A DNA stretch of 64,000 bases from Xanthomonas sp. DAR 35659. Its GTDB lineage: Bacteria; Pseudomonadota; Gammaproteobacteria; Xanthomonadales; Xanthomonadaceae. The stretch covers positions 1,726,001 to 1,790,000 of the forward strand of contig NZ_CP162488.1 of assembly GCF_041242975.1 (NCBI RefSeq), written 5' to 3'. Below the pieces are notes generated by a model. The model ran no database searches. It was not told the origin of the DNA and was given only the letters and a program-made list of their open reading frames with translations. The position numbers were made by a program, and so were the translations under genes. Shown piece by piece: positions 1 through 7,978 of the stretch (the first letter of the stretch is position 1; every line of letters begins with the position of its first letter).

Positions 1-474
1 GGCCGAGGTCAGCACGTCGCCGTCGTCCACGTACAGCACATCCGGCTGCAGCCGCACCTGCGGATGGCGCTGCGCGAAGCGGTCCAGCGCCGCCCAGTGG
101 GTGGTGGCGGGGCGGCCGTCGAGCAGGCCGGCGTCGGCCAGCACGAAGGTGCCCAGGCACAGGCCCACCACCTGCGCGCCGGCGGCATGGGCGCGGCGCA
201 GCGCCTGGCACAGCACTGCCGGGGCCGGCTCGGCGGCATCGCGCCAGGACGGGACGATCACCATGTCGGCGCCGTCCAGAGCTTCCAGGCCATGCTCCAC
301 GTGGATGGCGAAGCCGGCGTCGGTCCGCAGCGGCCCGGGTTCGGCGGCGCAGACCCGCAGGTCGAAGGCCGGCAGATCGGCGTCGGGCCGCACTTCGAAC
401 ACCTGGCAGGGCACCGCCAGATGGAAGGGACTGATGCGGTCGAAGGCGACCACGGCGATGCGATGCGGCGACAT
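1..474 (-). CDS. GlxA/FtrA-type AraC-family transcriptional regulator, 5' part only
   Basis: The first 158 codons of a regulator that runs off the left edge of the window. What is visible is a DJ-1/PfpI-like domain: an opening strand HRIAVVAFDRISPF and the nucleophile-elbow segment VVGLCLGTF around Cys106. In the GlxA/FtrA family this domain precedes two AraC helix-turn-helix motifs, which would lie outside the window. The start is the ATG at 472-474; no longer reading is sensible. It is divergent from the isochorismatase-family gene 92 bases away, so it may regulate that gene; this is inference. The family call is fairly secure, the ligand is unknown. Confidence 0.8.
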   Translation of the reverse strand, partial: MSPHRIAVVAFDRISPFHLAVPCQVFEVRPDADLPAFDLRVCAAEPGPLRTDAGFAIHVEHGLEALDGADMVIVPSWRDAAEPAPAVLCQALRRAHAAGAQVVGLCLGTFVLADAGLLDGRPATTHWAALDRFAQRHPQVRLQPDVLYVDDGDVLTSA

Positions 475-566
475 GGCCCGATTTTAGCGAAACTCGTGAT
501 TCGGGCCACTCGTCGGGCCGCGGGCGGCGGCCGACACTGGCCGCTCCTTCGCCCTGGAGCCACCGC

Positions 567-1190
567 ATGCCTTCTCCCCGCCGCGCCCTGCTGGTCATCG
601 ATGTGCAGAACGCGTACTTCGACGGCGCACTGCCCATCGCCCATCCGCCGGTGGCCGCGTCGCTGCCCAACATCCTGCGTGCGATGGACGCCGCGCAGGC
701 GCACGGCGTGCCGGTGCTGGTGGTGCAGCACACCGCGCCGGCGCAGGCGCCGGTGTTCGCCGAGGGCAGCGCCGGCTGGGAACTGCACCCGCAGGTCGCC
801 GCGCGGCCGTGCACGCGCCTGTTGCGCAAGACCCGGCCCAGCGTGTTCGCCGACACCGACCTGGGCGCCTGGCTGCAGGCGCAGGCGATCGACACCCTGG
901 CCGTGGCCGGCTACATGACCCACAACTGCAATGCCTCCACCGTGTACGAGGCCTTCCACCGGGGGCTGGCGGTGGAGGTGCTGGGCGACGCCAGCGGCGC
1001 GCTGCCGTACGCCAACGCCGCCGGCCAAGCCAGCGCCGAGGAGATCCATCGGGTGTTCGGCGTGGTGTTCCACAGCAACTTCTCCGCCGTGGCGGACACC
1101 GCGCAGTGGATCGCGGCATTGCAGGCGGGGCTGCCACTGCCGCGCGACAACGTGCTGCAGTCCAACCGCCGTGCGCGTGGCCTGGCATGA
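567..1190 (+). CDS. Isochorismatase-family cysteine hydrolase
   Basis: A 207-residue cysteine hydrolase of the isochorismatase-like fold. The family triad is visible: Asp12 in LLVIDVQNAYF, Lys88 in LRKTRPSVF, and the nucleophile Cys121 in GYMTHNCNAST. These enzymes cleave small amides or isochorismate; the substrate here cannot be read from sequence. There is no signal peptide, so it should be cytoplasmic. Its stop codon overlaps the ATG of the broken cupin gene (ATGA), so the two were once translationally coupled. The divergent GlxA-type regulator upstream is the likely controller. The typical length and intact motifs suggest a working enzyme. Confidence 0.88.
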   Translation: MPSPRRALLVIDVQNAYFDGALPIAHPPVAASLPNILRAMDAAQAHGVPVLVVQHTAPAQAPVFAEGSAGWELHPQVAARPCTRLLRKTRPSVFADTDLGAWLQAQAIDTLAVAGYMTHNCNASTVYEAFHRGLAVEVLGDASGALPYANAAGQASAEEIHRVFGVVFHSNFSAVADTAQWIAALQAGLPLPRDNVLQSNRRARGLA

Positions 1191-1774
1191 GCGCCACGCC
1201 GCGCGTGTTGCGGGCGCGCGACGTCACCGGCAGCCGCGCCTGGGAGGCGCTGCCGGTGGCGATGCTGGACGGGATCGGCGTGCGCATCCACTGGACCGAC
1301 CAGCCTAGGGCGTGCCCTCACTCCCCGAGTACGTCGCATTGGGCCTGGCAGGCGCGCGGCCAGCGTTGCGTGGGGTAGCGCCTGACTGGCCGTCAGGTCA
1401 AGCCGCGCGGCGCCGGCCGCGCGCCTGCCAGGCCCAACCCGAAGGGCCGCGGTTGCGCGCGCCCATCGCTGCGTCATCGCTCGGGCGTGGACTGACGCCC
1501 ACTTCCTCGCTCTTCCTTGCCACAGGCGCGTGCAACCGCGGCGCGGCATGCTCGGGGAGTGAGGGCACGCCCCATGTCTGGCAGGTCAACGATGGCCAGG
1601 AGGTGTTCGTGGTGCTGGACGGACAGGTGCAGATGCGCTGGCGCGTGCATGGCGTCGAGCAGGCGGCGCTGCTGCAGGCTGGCGACGTGTTCCATGCGCC
1701 GGAGGGCACCGAGCACGTGGCGCATCCGCAGGGGCGGCGCGGGTGCTGGGGTGGAGCGCGACGGCAGCCCGTGA
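1187..1774 (+). pseudogene. Cupin-domain gene disrupted by an inverted-repeat element, with a second 3' frameshift
   Basis: A cupin gene in pieces. The 5' piece begins at ATG 1187, overlapping the upstream stop, and encodes a start like MSATPRVLRARDV through IHWTDQP at about 1305. Reading is then broken by a 265-bp palindromic element (1308-1572). The 3' piece resumes at about 1575 with VWQVNDGQEVFVVLDG and LQAGDVFHAPEGTEHVAHP, classic cupin metal-site motifs. Near 1735 the frame shifts again: the likely native end VERDGSP and its stop at 1772-1774 lie in another frame. The gene is therefore very unlikely to make a functional protein. It would have been co-transcribed with the hydrolase at 567. 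Confidence 0.8.
1308..1572. mobile_element. MITE-like 265-bp element with terminal inverted repeats, no transposase
   Basis: Perfect 22-bp terminal inverted repeats lie at 1308-1329 and 1551-1572 (outer end GGGCGTGCCCTCACTCCCCG). Inside are two further nested palindromes: 22-bp arms at 1339-1360/1416-1437 with an inner stem at 1381-1386/1392-1397, and 17-bp arms with one mismatch at 1447-1463/1525-1541 with an inner stem at 1483-1488/1495-1500. No coding sequence is present. The element sits inside the cupin gene, which shows it is inserted. I cannot define a target-site duplication with confidence. It is probably a non-autonomous element moved in trans. Confidence 0.75.
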
Positions 1775-1799
1775 CCGCGACGGCGCCGCGGGTCGCCAC

Positions 1800-2909
1800 T
1801 CAGCCGCTGGCCAGCACCGCCAGCACCTGCGCCTCGTCCACGTCCGGCACGATCTCGGCGTGGCCGATGCCGCGCCACAGCACCAGCCGCAGGCGCCCGG
1901 CGAGGTTCTTCTTGTCCAGGCGCATGCGCGCCAGCAGCGCCTCCGGCGCCAGCCCGGCCGGCAACGCGGTGGGCAGGCCGAATTCCCGCAGCAGCGCACG
2001 CAGGTGCGCCGCGTCCTCGGCGCTGGCCATGCCCAGCCGCGCCGACAGCTCCGCGGCCAGCACCATGCCCACCGCCACCGCTTCGCCGTGGTTGAGGTTG
2101 GCGTTGTCCGGCGCGCCGTAGCCCTGCTCGGTCTCGATCGCATGGCCGAAGGTGTGGCCGAGGTTGAGCAGGGCGCGCTCGCCCTTCTCCAGCGGGTCGC
2201 GGGCCACGATCTCGGCCTTGTGTTCGCAGCTGCGCGCGATCGCCTGCGCCAGCGCGGCCGGCTCGGCGGCCAGCAGCGCGTGGCGTTCGGCATGCAGCCA
2301 CTCGAAGAACAGCGGGGCGCGGATCGCGCCGTACTTGATCACCTCGGCCAGGCCGGCGCGCAGTTCGCGCGGCGGCAGGCTGCGCAGGGTGGCGGTGTCG
2401 GCCAGCACCGCGCGCGGCGGATGGAACGCGCCGACCAGGTTCTTGCCCTGCGGGATGTCCACCGCGGTCTTGCCGCCGACCGAGGAGTCGACCATCGCCA
2501 GCAGCGTGGTCGGCAATTGCACGCAGTCCACGCCGCGCATCCAGCACGCGGCGGCGAAGCCGGCCAGGTCGCCCACCACGCCGCCGCCCAGCGCCAGCAC
2601 GCAGGCGTCGCGGGTGGCGCCGAGGTCGGCCAGCGCGGCGATCGCCGCGGCGAAGTTGTCCAGGGTCTTGGAGGCCTCGCCGGCGGCGATCGTGAAGGCG
2701 CCGATCTGGAGTTCGGGGCGCGCCGCCAGCAGCGCGCCGCGCACCTGCGCCGCGTACAGCGGGGCGACGTGGCTGTCGCTGAGCAGCAGCACGTGGCGGC
2801 CGCGCACGTGCTCGGCCAGGCGCGCGCCGTCGTCGAGCAGGCCGGGGCCGATGCGGATGGTGTAGGCCGGGTCGCCTTCGACCTGGACCGTGCGCGGGGA
2901 AACAGTCAT
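1800..2909 (-). CDS. aroB: 3-dehydroquinate synthase
   Basis: AroB converts DAHP to 3-dehydroquinate, the second step of the shikimate pathway, in the cytoplasm. The 369-residue product has the usual length and the family landmarks: the NAD-binding stretch [13 protein letters not shown] and zinc-site motifs [12 protein letters not shown] and [11 protein letters not shown]. The start ATG (2907-2909) overlaps the stop of aroK by four bases, so the two genes are one translationally coupled unit, the common aroK-aroB arrangement. The reading frame remains open far upstream through aroK, but the overlap and the N-terminus [12 protein letters not shown] fix this start. Confidence 0.96.
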   Translation of the reverse strand: MTVSPRTVQVEGDPAYTIRIGPGLLDDGARLAEHVRGRHVLLLSDSHVAPLYAAQVRGALLAARPELQIGAFTIAAGEASKTLDNFAAAIAALADLGATRDACVLALGGGVVGDLAGFAAACWMRGVDCVQLPTTLLAMVDSSVGGKTAVDIPQGKNLVGAFHPPRAVLADTATLRSLPPRELRAGLAEVIKYGAIRAPLFFEWLHAERHALLAAEPAALAQAIARSCEHKAEIVARDPLEKGERALLNLGHTFGHAIETEQGYGAPDNANLNHGEAVAVGMVLAAELSARLGMASAEDAAHLRALLREFGLPTALPAGLAPEALLARMRLDKKNLAGRLRLVLWRGIGHAEIVPDVDEAQVLAVLASG

Positions 2910-3448
2910 GCAGTGGGTTCCGGAAGCTTCCACGACGCGGCCAGGCGCACGACCAGCTGCGCGGTGGCTTCGGCGGGATTGAGGTGGTCGGTGTCCAGGA
3001 TCAGGTCGGCGACGTCGCGGTACAGCGGCTCGCGGATCGCGTGCAGCTCGTGCAGCACGCGCTCGCGGTCGCCGCGCTGCAGCAGCGGGCGGCTGCGGTC
3101 GCGCTGCAGGCGCTGCAGCTGCGAGGCCACGCTGACCCGCAGGTACACCACGAAGCCGTGCTCGCGCATCTCGCGGCGGCTGTCGGCGTTGAGCACCGCG
3201 CCGCCGCCGGTGGAGATGAGGTGGCCGGGCGTGCTCAGCACGCTCTGCAACACCGCGCGCTCGTGTTCGCGAAAGCCCGCTTCGCCGGCGTGTTCGAACA
3301 ACGAGGCGATGCTGGCGCCGGTGCGTTCGACGATGGCCTGGTCGCTGTCGACGAAGACCAGGCTGAAGCGCTCGGCCAGGCGCCGGCCGATGACGCTCTT
3401 GCCGGCTCCCATCGGGCCGACCAGCACGAGATTGGGGGCGGGATTCAT
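2906..3448 (-). CDS. aroK: Shikimate kinase
   Basis: Shikimate kinase phosphorylates shikimate at the 3-hydroxyl using ATP. The 180-residue protein carries a Walker A motif GPMGAGKS at residues 11-18 close to the N-terminus. It also has the substrate-binding [11 protein letters not shown] segment and ISTGGGAVL, all typical of AroK/AroL. It is the first gene of the aroK-aroB pair and overlaps aroB by ATGA. Upstream it is divergent from pdxH, with about 110 bases between them holding an 8-bp inverted repeat (3504-3511/3518-3525) that could be part of either promoter. Confidence 0.96.
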   Translation of the reverse strand: MNPAPNLVLVGPMGAGKSVIGRRLAERFSLVFVDSDQAIVERTGASIASLFEHAGEAGFREHERAVLQSVLSTPGHLISTGGGAVLNADSRREMREHGFVVYLRVSVASQLQRLQRDRSRPLLQRGDRERVLHELHAIREPLYRDVADLILDTDHLNPAEATAQLVVRLAASWKLPEPTA

Positions 3449-3503
3449 CCGCCGATGCTAGCAGAGACGCCACGCGCGCAGGCCCTCGCGCGGCGGCGCG
3501 TGC

Positions 3504-3525
3504 GTCGCGCCGTGCATGGCGCGAC
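3504..3525. promoter_or_regulatory. Inverted repeat in the aroK/pdxH divergent promoter region
   Basis: Arms GTCGCGCC (3504-3511) and GGCGCGAC (3518-3525) flank a 6-base loop midway between the aroK and pdxH starts. The right arm merges into GACAAT (3523-3528), which resembles a -10 element for pdxH. It may be an operator; no regulator can be named. Confidence 0.3.
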
Positions 3526-3558
3526 AATGGCCGCATCTCTGCCGAGTGCCTTGCCGCC

Positions 3559-4158
3559 ATGCCCGATCTCTACGCCGAAGCCCTGTCCACGTTCGCCGAC
3601 CTGTTCGCCGAGGCGCGCAGCAGCGACGAGGCCGAATACAACGCCATGGTCGTGTCCTCGGCGACGCTGGAGGCGCGCCCGTCGTCGCGGGTGGTGCTGC
3701 TGAAGGCCTACGACGCGCGCGGCTTCGTGTTCTACACCCATCTGGACAGTCAGAAGGGCCGCGAACTGCAGGCCAATCCGCAGGCCTCGCTGCTGTTCCT
3801 GTGGCGGCGCATGCGCGAGGACGGGGTGCAGGTGCGCATCGACGGCGACGTGCAACTGGTCGCGGCCGCCGAGGCCGATGCCTATTTCGCCTCGCGCCCG
3901 CGCATGAGCCAGATCGGCGCCTGGGCCTCGGCGCAGTCGCGCACCCTGGCCTCGCGCGAGGAGTTCGAGGAGCGCGTGGCCAAGGCCGAGGCCACGTTCG
4001 AGGGCCGCGAGGTGCCGCGCCCGGAGGGCTGGAGCGGCTTCCGCGTGGTGCCGCGCAGCATCGAGTTCTGGTACGGCGCCAAGTACCGCCTGCACGAGCG
4101 CTGGCGCTACGAGGCCGACGCGGCCGGCCACTGGTCCAAGCGGATGCTGTTCCCGTGA
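3559..4158 (+). CDS. pdxH: Pyridoxamine 5'-phosphate oxidase
   Basis: PdxH oxidises pyridoxine or pyridoxamine 5'-phosphate to pyridoxal 5'-phosphate with FMN and oxygen, the last step of vitamin B6 synthesis and salvage. The 199-residue product matches the family: the FMN-binding strands [18 protein letters not shown], the conserved [20 protein letters not shown] region, and the C-terminal signature RLHERWRYE with the terminal KRMLFP. It is slightly shorter at the N-terminus than the E. coli enzyme. Its stop overlaps the GTG start of the downstream acetyltransferase, suggesting coupled translation. Confidence 0.95.
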   Translation: MPDLYAEALSTFADLFAEARSSDEAEYNAMVVSSATLEARPSSRVVLLKAYDARGFVFYTHLDSQKGRELQANPQASLLFLWRRMREDGVQVRIDGDVQLVAAAEADAYFASRPRMSQIGAWASAQSRTLASREEFEERVAKAEATFEGREVPRPEGWSGFRVVPRSIEFWYGAKYRLHERWRYEADAAGHWSKRMLFP

Positions 4159-4607
4159 GCGAGGCGTTTTCGATCCGCGCCGCCGGCGCCGCCGACCTGC
4201 GCGCCTGGGCGGCGCTGCGGATGGCGTTGTGGCCGGACGAGGACGACGCGTTCGGCGCCGTTGCCGAAGCGCTGCAGCGCGAGGACGCGGCCAACTTCCT
4301 GGCCTTCGCCGGCGACGGCCAGGCGATCGGCTTCGCCGACGTCACCCTGCGCCAGGACTACGTCAACGGCACCGACAGTTCGCCGGTGGGGTTCCTGGAA
4401 GGCTGGTACGTGGCGCCGGCATGGCGCGGGCGCGGCGTCGGCCGCGCGCTGCTGCGCCAAGCGCAGGCATGGACGCGCGCGCAGGGCTGCAGCGAACTGG
4501 CCTCCGACGCGCTGCTCGACGATGCCGCGGCGCAGGCCGCGCATCGCGCCTGCGGCTTCGAGGAAACCGAGCGCGTGGTGTACTTCCGCATGCCGGTGGC
4601 GGACTGA
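4155..4607 (+). CDS. GNAT acetyltransferase, aminoglycoside 6'-N-acetyltransferase-like
   Basis: A 150-residue GNAT-fold acetyltransferase. The N-terminal [11 protein letters not shown] and the middle [19 protein letters not shown], with the acetyl-CoA pyrophosphate loop [10 protein letters not shown], match the AAC(6')-like subgroup found chromosomally in Stenotrophomonas and Xanthomonas. The start is GTG at 4155, overlapping the pdxH stop; no better start is available. The gene is embedded between pdxH and a BtuF-like gene and lacks any mobile context, so it looks like a native enzyme. Whether it acetylates aminoglycosides or another amine cannot be told from sequence. Confidence 0.8.
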   Translation: MSEAFSIRAAGAADLRAWAALRMALWPDEDDAFGAVAEALQREDAANFLAFAGDGQAIGFADVTLRQDYVNGTDSSPVGFLEGWYVAPAWRGRGVGRALLRQAQAWTRAQGCSELASDALLDDAAAQAAHRACGFEETERVVYFRMPVAD

Positions 4608-4608
4608 G

Positions 4609-5400
4609 ATGGGCCCGCGGCGCATCGTCTGCCTGACCGAGGAGCCGACCGAGACGCTGTACGCGCTCGGCGAGCAGGAGCGCATCGTCGGCATCAGCGG
4701 CTTCACCGTGCGCCCGCCGCAGGCGCGGCGCGACAAGCCCAAGGTCAGCGCCTTCACCAGCGCCAAGATCGGCGAGATCCTCGCATTGCAGCCGGACCTG
4801 GCGATCGGCTTTTCCGACATCCAGGCCGACATCGCCGCCGAGCTGGTGCGCAACGGCGTGGAGGTGTGGATCGCCAATCACCGCAGCGTCGACGGCATTC
4901 TCGACTACATCCGCCGGCTCGGCGCGCTGGTCGGCGCCGGCGCGCGGGCACAGGCCTACGCCGACGAGCTGCAACGCGGGCTGGATGCGATCGCCGCGCA
5001 GGCCGCGGCGTTGCCGCGGCGGCCGAAGGTGTATATCGAGGAGTGGGACGAGCCGATCATCACCGGCATCCGTTGGGTCGCCGAACTGGTGCGCATCGCC
5101 GGCGGCGACGACGTGTTCCCGGAACTGTCGGTCGAACCGTTGGCCAAGGCGCGGATTCTGGCCAATGGCGACGAAGTGGTGCGGCGCGCGCCGGACATCG
5201 TGCTCGGTTCGTGGTGCGGCAAGCGCTTCCGTCCCGAGCGCGTCGCCGCGCGGCCGGGCTGGGCGGCGATCCCGGCGGTCTGCGATGGCCAGTTGTTCGA
5301 GATCAAGTCGCCGCTGATCCTGCAGCCGGGTCCGGCGGCGCTGACCGACGGCGTGCGCGCGATCGCCGCCATCGTGCAGGCCTGGGCGCGGCGCCCGTAG
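4609..5400 (+). CDS. Cobalamin-binding/BtuF-like periplasmic-binding-fold protein without signal peptide
   Basis: A 263-residue protein with the class III periplasmic binding fold used by BtuF and iron-siderophore binding proteins. The first lobe has RIVCLTEEPTETLYALG and KIGEILALQPDLAIGFSDIQ, followed by a long linking helix and a second lobe ending RPGWAAIPAVCDGQLFEI. The ATG at 4609 lies one base after the previous stop. There is no signal peptide or lipobox, unlike true transport receptors, and no ABC permease or ATPase gene is nearby. It may be a cytoplasmic B12-related protein; function is uncertain. Confidence 0.75.
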   Translation: MGPRRIVCLTEEPTETLYALGEQERIVGISGFTVRPPQARRDKPKVSAFTSAKIGEILALQPDLAIGFSDIQADIAAELVRNGVEVWIANHRSVDGILDYIRRLGALVGAGARAQAYADELQRGLDAIAAQAAALPRRPKVYIEEWDEPIITGIRWVAELVRIAGGDDVFPELSVEPLAKARILANGDEVVRRAPDIVLGSWCGKRFRPERVAARPGWAAIPAVCDGQLFEIKSPLILQPGPAALTDGVRAIAAIVQAWARRP

Positions 5401-5419
5401 CGGCGTCGCCGCCGCGGGC

Positions 5420-6841
5420 TCAGCGCGGCGCCGGCTGGGTGCGGCCGGCGATCGCCAGGCCGAGCAGCGCCAGCAGCGCGGCCACGGCGAAGGTGGACAG
5501 GTAGGCCGCGGTCACCGACCGCGCCAGCAGCGCCGCGAACAGCGAGCCACCGACCGCCAGCGTGCTCGCCACCGCGATCGCCTCGCTCAGTTGCAGCGCC
5601 GAACTGTTCGCGCCCTGCTGCGCCGGCGGCGAAAGGGTCAGGGTCAGCACCGACAGGGTCGGATAGATCAGCCCCATGCCCAGGCCGGTGGCGGTCCAGC
5701 CGCCGATCGCCACGGCGGCGGGCACCGCCGGCAGCAGCGCCAGCGCGGTGATCGCCACGCCCACCGCCATCAGCGCGCTGCCCACGCGCAGGCGGCGCAG
5801 CCGCGTCGCGTCGCGGCCGTAATGGCCCTGGTACCAGGAACCCGCGAACCAGCCCAGGGCGCCCACGCTCAGCGCCACGCCGGCCCAGATCGGCGACAGC
5901 CCGCGTTCGCGCGACAGCAGCAGCGGCAGGAACGCCTCGCAGCCGAAGAACGCCGAGCCGGCGATGCCGCGCAGGGCGATCACGCTGGGCAACCCGCGCG
6001 CCGCGCGCAAGGTGCCGCGCGGCAGCAGCCGCCAGGCGCAGGCGAGCAGGAGTGCCAGCGCCGGCAGCACCGTGGCCGCCGCCGCCATGCCGCGCTGCTG
6101 GCCGCCCAGGTACAGCAGGCAGACCGCGCCCGCCGCGCCGATCGCCCAGGCCAGCGCGCCCGGCGCCGCGCCGGCCGGTTCCGCCGCGGGCGACAGCCGC
6201 CGCAGCGCTGGCAGCAACAGCGCCGCCGACGGCAGCGCCAGCAGCGGCACCGCCAGGAACACCCAGCGCCAGCCGACATGCTCGACGATGGCGCCGCTGA
6301 TGCTCGGCCCGACTAGCGATGGCACCACCCAGCCGGCGGAGAACGCGGCGAAGATGCGCGGCCGGATCGCCTGCGGATACACGCGTGCGACGATCACGTA
6401 GAGCGCCACCGAGATCGCGCCGGCGCCCAGGCCCTGCACCAGTCGCCCGGCCAGCAGCATCGGCATGGTCGCGGCGAAGCCGGCCAGCAGCAGGCCGCAG
6501 ATGAAGCACAGCAGGCCCGTCCATAGCGGCGCCGCCGGGCCGCGCAGGTCGCTCCAGCGCCCGGCCATGGTCATGCCGATCACGCTGGTCGCCAGAGTGC
6601 CGCCGAACGCCAGCGCATACAGGCGCAGCCCGTCCAGTTCGCGCGCCACGGTGGGCATCGCGGTGGCCACCGCCAAGGCCTCGAAGGCGATCAGCGCGAC
6701 CAGCGCGACCATGCCCAGCGTGGTCGCGCGGTAGCGCGGTGCCAGGATCGTGTCGGTGGGCGCGTCCGATGCCGTGGCGGCCTGCGGCGCAGGGGCCGCG
6801 GTGGCGTGGCGTGGGAGGCGAGGGGATGCGGCATCGTTCAT
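5420..6841 (-). CDS. MFS transporter (DHA-type exporter), probable SoxR target
   Basis: A 473-residue major facilitator protein with about 14 hydrophobic segments. The first is at GMVALVALIAFEALAVATAMP, followed by the loop 2-3 motif GRWSDLRG and the drug-exporter-like motif GAGAISVALYVIVARVYP. I chose the start ATG at 6839-6841 (MNDAASPRL), which is preceded by AAGG eight bases upstream; a longer open frame exists but lacks a binding site. It is divergent from soxR, and the promoter between them carries a SoxR box with the 19-bp spacer typical of MerR-family targets. It probably exports redox-cycling compounds; the substrate is inferred from regulation only. Confidence 0.88.
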   Translation of the reverse strand: MNDAASPRLPRHATAAPAPQAATASDAPTDTILAPRYRATTLGMVALVALIAFEALAVATAMPTVARELDGLRLYALAFGGTLATSVIGMTMAGRWSDLRGPAAPLWTGLLCFICGLLLAGFAATMPMLLAGRLVQGLGAGAISVALYVIVARVYPQAIRPRIFAAFSAGWVVPSLVGPSISGAIVEHVGWRWVFLAVPLLALPSAALLLPALRRLSPAAEPAGAAPGALAWAIGAAGAVCLLYLGGQQRGMAAAATVLPALALLLACAWRLLPRGTLRAARGLPSVIALRGIAGSAFFGCEAFLPLLLSRERGLSPIWAGVALSVGALGWFAGSWYQGHYGRDATRLRRLRVGSALMAVGVAITALALLPAVPAAVAIGGWTATGLGMGLIYPTLSVLTLTLSPPAQQGANSSALQLSEAIAVASTLAVGGSLFAALLARSVTAAYLSTFAVAALLALLGLAIAGRTQPAPR

Positions 6842-6913
6842 CGGCAAACCTTGACGGGCGAGTTGTGCGGCGCGCGCGGACCGCGGCGCTTGCGTGGGGG
6901 GGGACGGGCGCGC

Positions 6914-6944
6914 AGCATGCAACCTCAACCAGGCTCGAGGTCAA
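6914..6944 (-). promoter_or_regulatory. SoxR-type promoter of the MFS gene with operator at 6923-6940
   Basis: On the minus strand a -35 element TTGACC (6939-6944) and a weak -10 CATGCT (6914-6919) are separated by 19 bases, the over-long spacer that MerR-family activators need. Between them lies CCTCAACCAGGCTCGAGG (6923-6940), which matches the SoxR operator CCTCAA-N6-TTGAGG at 11 of 12 positions. It sits 8 bases before the soxR ATG, so SoxR bound here could also repress itself. Confidence 0.7.
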
Positions 6945-6947
6945 GCG

Positions 6948-7385
6948 ATGCAGCAGGAATTGAGCGTGGGCCAGGTCGCCGCGCGCAGCGGGGTGGCGGT
7001 GTCCGCGTTGCACTTCTACGAGAAGAAGGGGCTGATCCATAGCTTGCGCACCGCCGGCAACCAGCGCCGCTATGGACGCGACGTGCTGCGCCGGCTGGCG
7101 GTGATCCGCGTGGCGCAGCGCGTCGGCGTGCCGTTGGAGAGCATCAAGGCCGCGTTCGCGCAGTTGCCCGATGCGCGCACGCCCACGCGCGCGGAGTGGG
7201 CGCGGATGTCGGCGGCGTGGCGCCAGGAACTGGACGCGCGCATCGCGCAACTGAGCCAGTTGCGCGACCAGCTCACCGACTGCATCGGCTGCGGCTGCCT
7301 GTCGCTGCGCCGCTGTCGCCTGAGCAATCCGGCCGATGCGCTGGGCGCGCAGGGCGAAGGCGCGCAGCGCTGGGCGCCGCGGTGA
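6948..7385 (+). CDS. soxR: Redox-sensitive transcriptional activator SoxR
   Basis: SoxR is a MerR-family dimer whose [2Fe-2S] cluster senses redox-cycling drugs and nitric oxide, twisting over-spaced promoters into an active form. The 145-residue protein has the N-terminal winged helix (LSVGQVAARSGVAVSALHFYEKKGLI), a dimerisation helix, and the SoxR-specific cluster motif Cys112-x2-Cys115-x-Cys117-x5-Cys123. The start ATG lies just after a SoxR box shared with the divergent MFS gene. No soxS is adjacent, consistent with direct SoxR control outside the enteric bacteria. Confidence 0.93.
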   Translation: MQQELSVGQVAARSGVAVSALHFYEKKGLIHSLRTAGNQRRYGRDVLRRLAVIRVAQRVGVPLESIKAAFAQLPDARTPTRAEWARMSAAWRQELDARIAQLSQLRDQLTDCIGCGCLSLRRCRLSNPADALGAQGEGAQRWAPR

Positions 7386-7411
7386 GGGTGCGCGTTCGCT
7401 GCCCGCATTCC

Positions 7412-7482
7412 CTGTAGGAGCGGCTTCAGCCGCGACTGGCGCTCTCGGTCGGGTTCGGTCGCGGCTGAAGCCGCTCCTACAG
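7412..7482. repeat. Paired inverted REP-like repeat (REPIN), copy 1
   Basis: Arms 7413-7436 (TGTAGGAGCGGCTTCAGCCG then CGAC) and 7458-7481 are perfect inverted copies with a 21-base loop. The element lies between soxR and the convergent DUF4426 gene and may act as a transcript stabiliser or terminator. The same arm recurs at 30060, 40115, 42659, 50621 and 60506. Confidence 0.9.
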
Positions 7483-7508
7483 GAGCGAGCGGCGCGGAAC
7501 CTTGCGCG

Positions 7509-7964
7509 CTAAAAATGACGCACGAAGCGCACTTTGCCGCCGCCGTCGGCGCTGCGGACATCCACCGTGAAGCTGAGTTGGTCGTGGTCGCTGATGCGCA
7601 CCGTACCGACGTAATCGGTATAGGCATCGGTCACCGCGTCGCGGAAGACGATGGGCTGCCGGCGGCCGCTCAGGTCGGCGGCGACGCCGCTTACCTGGCC
7701 GCGGGCCGGCAGTTCCTCGCCGTCCCGCACGCGGCGCAGCGCGACCATCACCAAGGCGGTATCGGCGCTGCGGCGGATGCCGTAACGACGCGCGACGCTG
7801 TCGCTCATCGCCAGCGTCGGCAGCGCGTTGTAGCGCACCCGCAGCGTGCCCAGGTCGGCCTGCGCGGGCGTGGCCGCGACCAGGGTGGCCGGACGCGGAG
7901 TGTCCTGCGCCGAACAGGCCGCCAGGGTCAGGCACGACAGCAGCGCAGCGGACAGGTGGCGCAT
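7509..7964 (-). CDS. DUF4426-type lipoprotein
   Basis: A 151-residue predicted lipoprotein: a short signal peptide MRHLSAALLSCLTLAAC ends in a clear lipobox (LAAC) with Cys17. The mature part has alternating hydrophobic strands (LGTLRVRYNALPTLAMSDSVARRYG-like opening, then DYVGTVRISDHDQLSFTVDV) that resemble the DUF4426 family. In pseudomonads that family is found close to proC and yggS, as here. It starts 15 bases after proC ends, so it is probably in the same transcript. Molecular function is unknown. Confidence 0.75.
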   Translation of the reverse strand: MRHLSAALLSCLTLAACSAQDTPRPATLVAATPAQADLGTLRVRYNALPTLAMSDSVARRYGIRRSADTALVMVALRRVRDGEELPARGQVSGVAADLSGRRQPIVFRDAVTDAYTDYVGTVRISDHDQLSFTVDVRSADGGGKVRFVRHF

Positions 7965-7978
7965 GGGCGGCTCCGGTA

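Noticed and set aside
1308..1572. Integron attC site or small structured RNA gene
   Set aside because: The core sites of attC are not visible and no integrase is near; perfect terminal repeats inside a broken gene fit a MITE-like insertion better.
1743..3461. 572-codon open frame on the plus strand opposite aroB and aroK
   Set aside because: It is a high-GC shadow of two clearly identified minus-strand genes, with Ala/Gln/Arg-rich non-protein-like sequence.
4155..4607. Acquired aminoglycoside-resistance cassette
   Set aside because: No integron or insertion sequence is present and the gene is coupled to pdxH, so it is treated as a native chromosomal enzyme.
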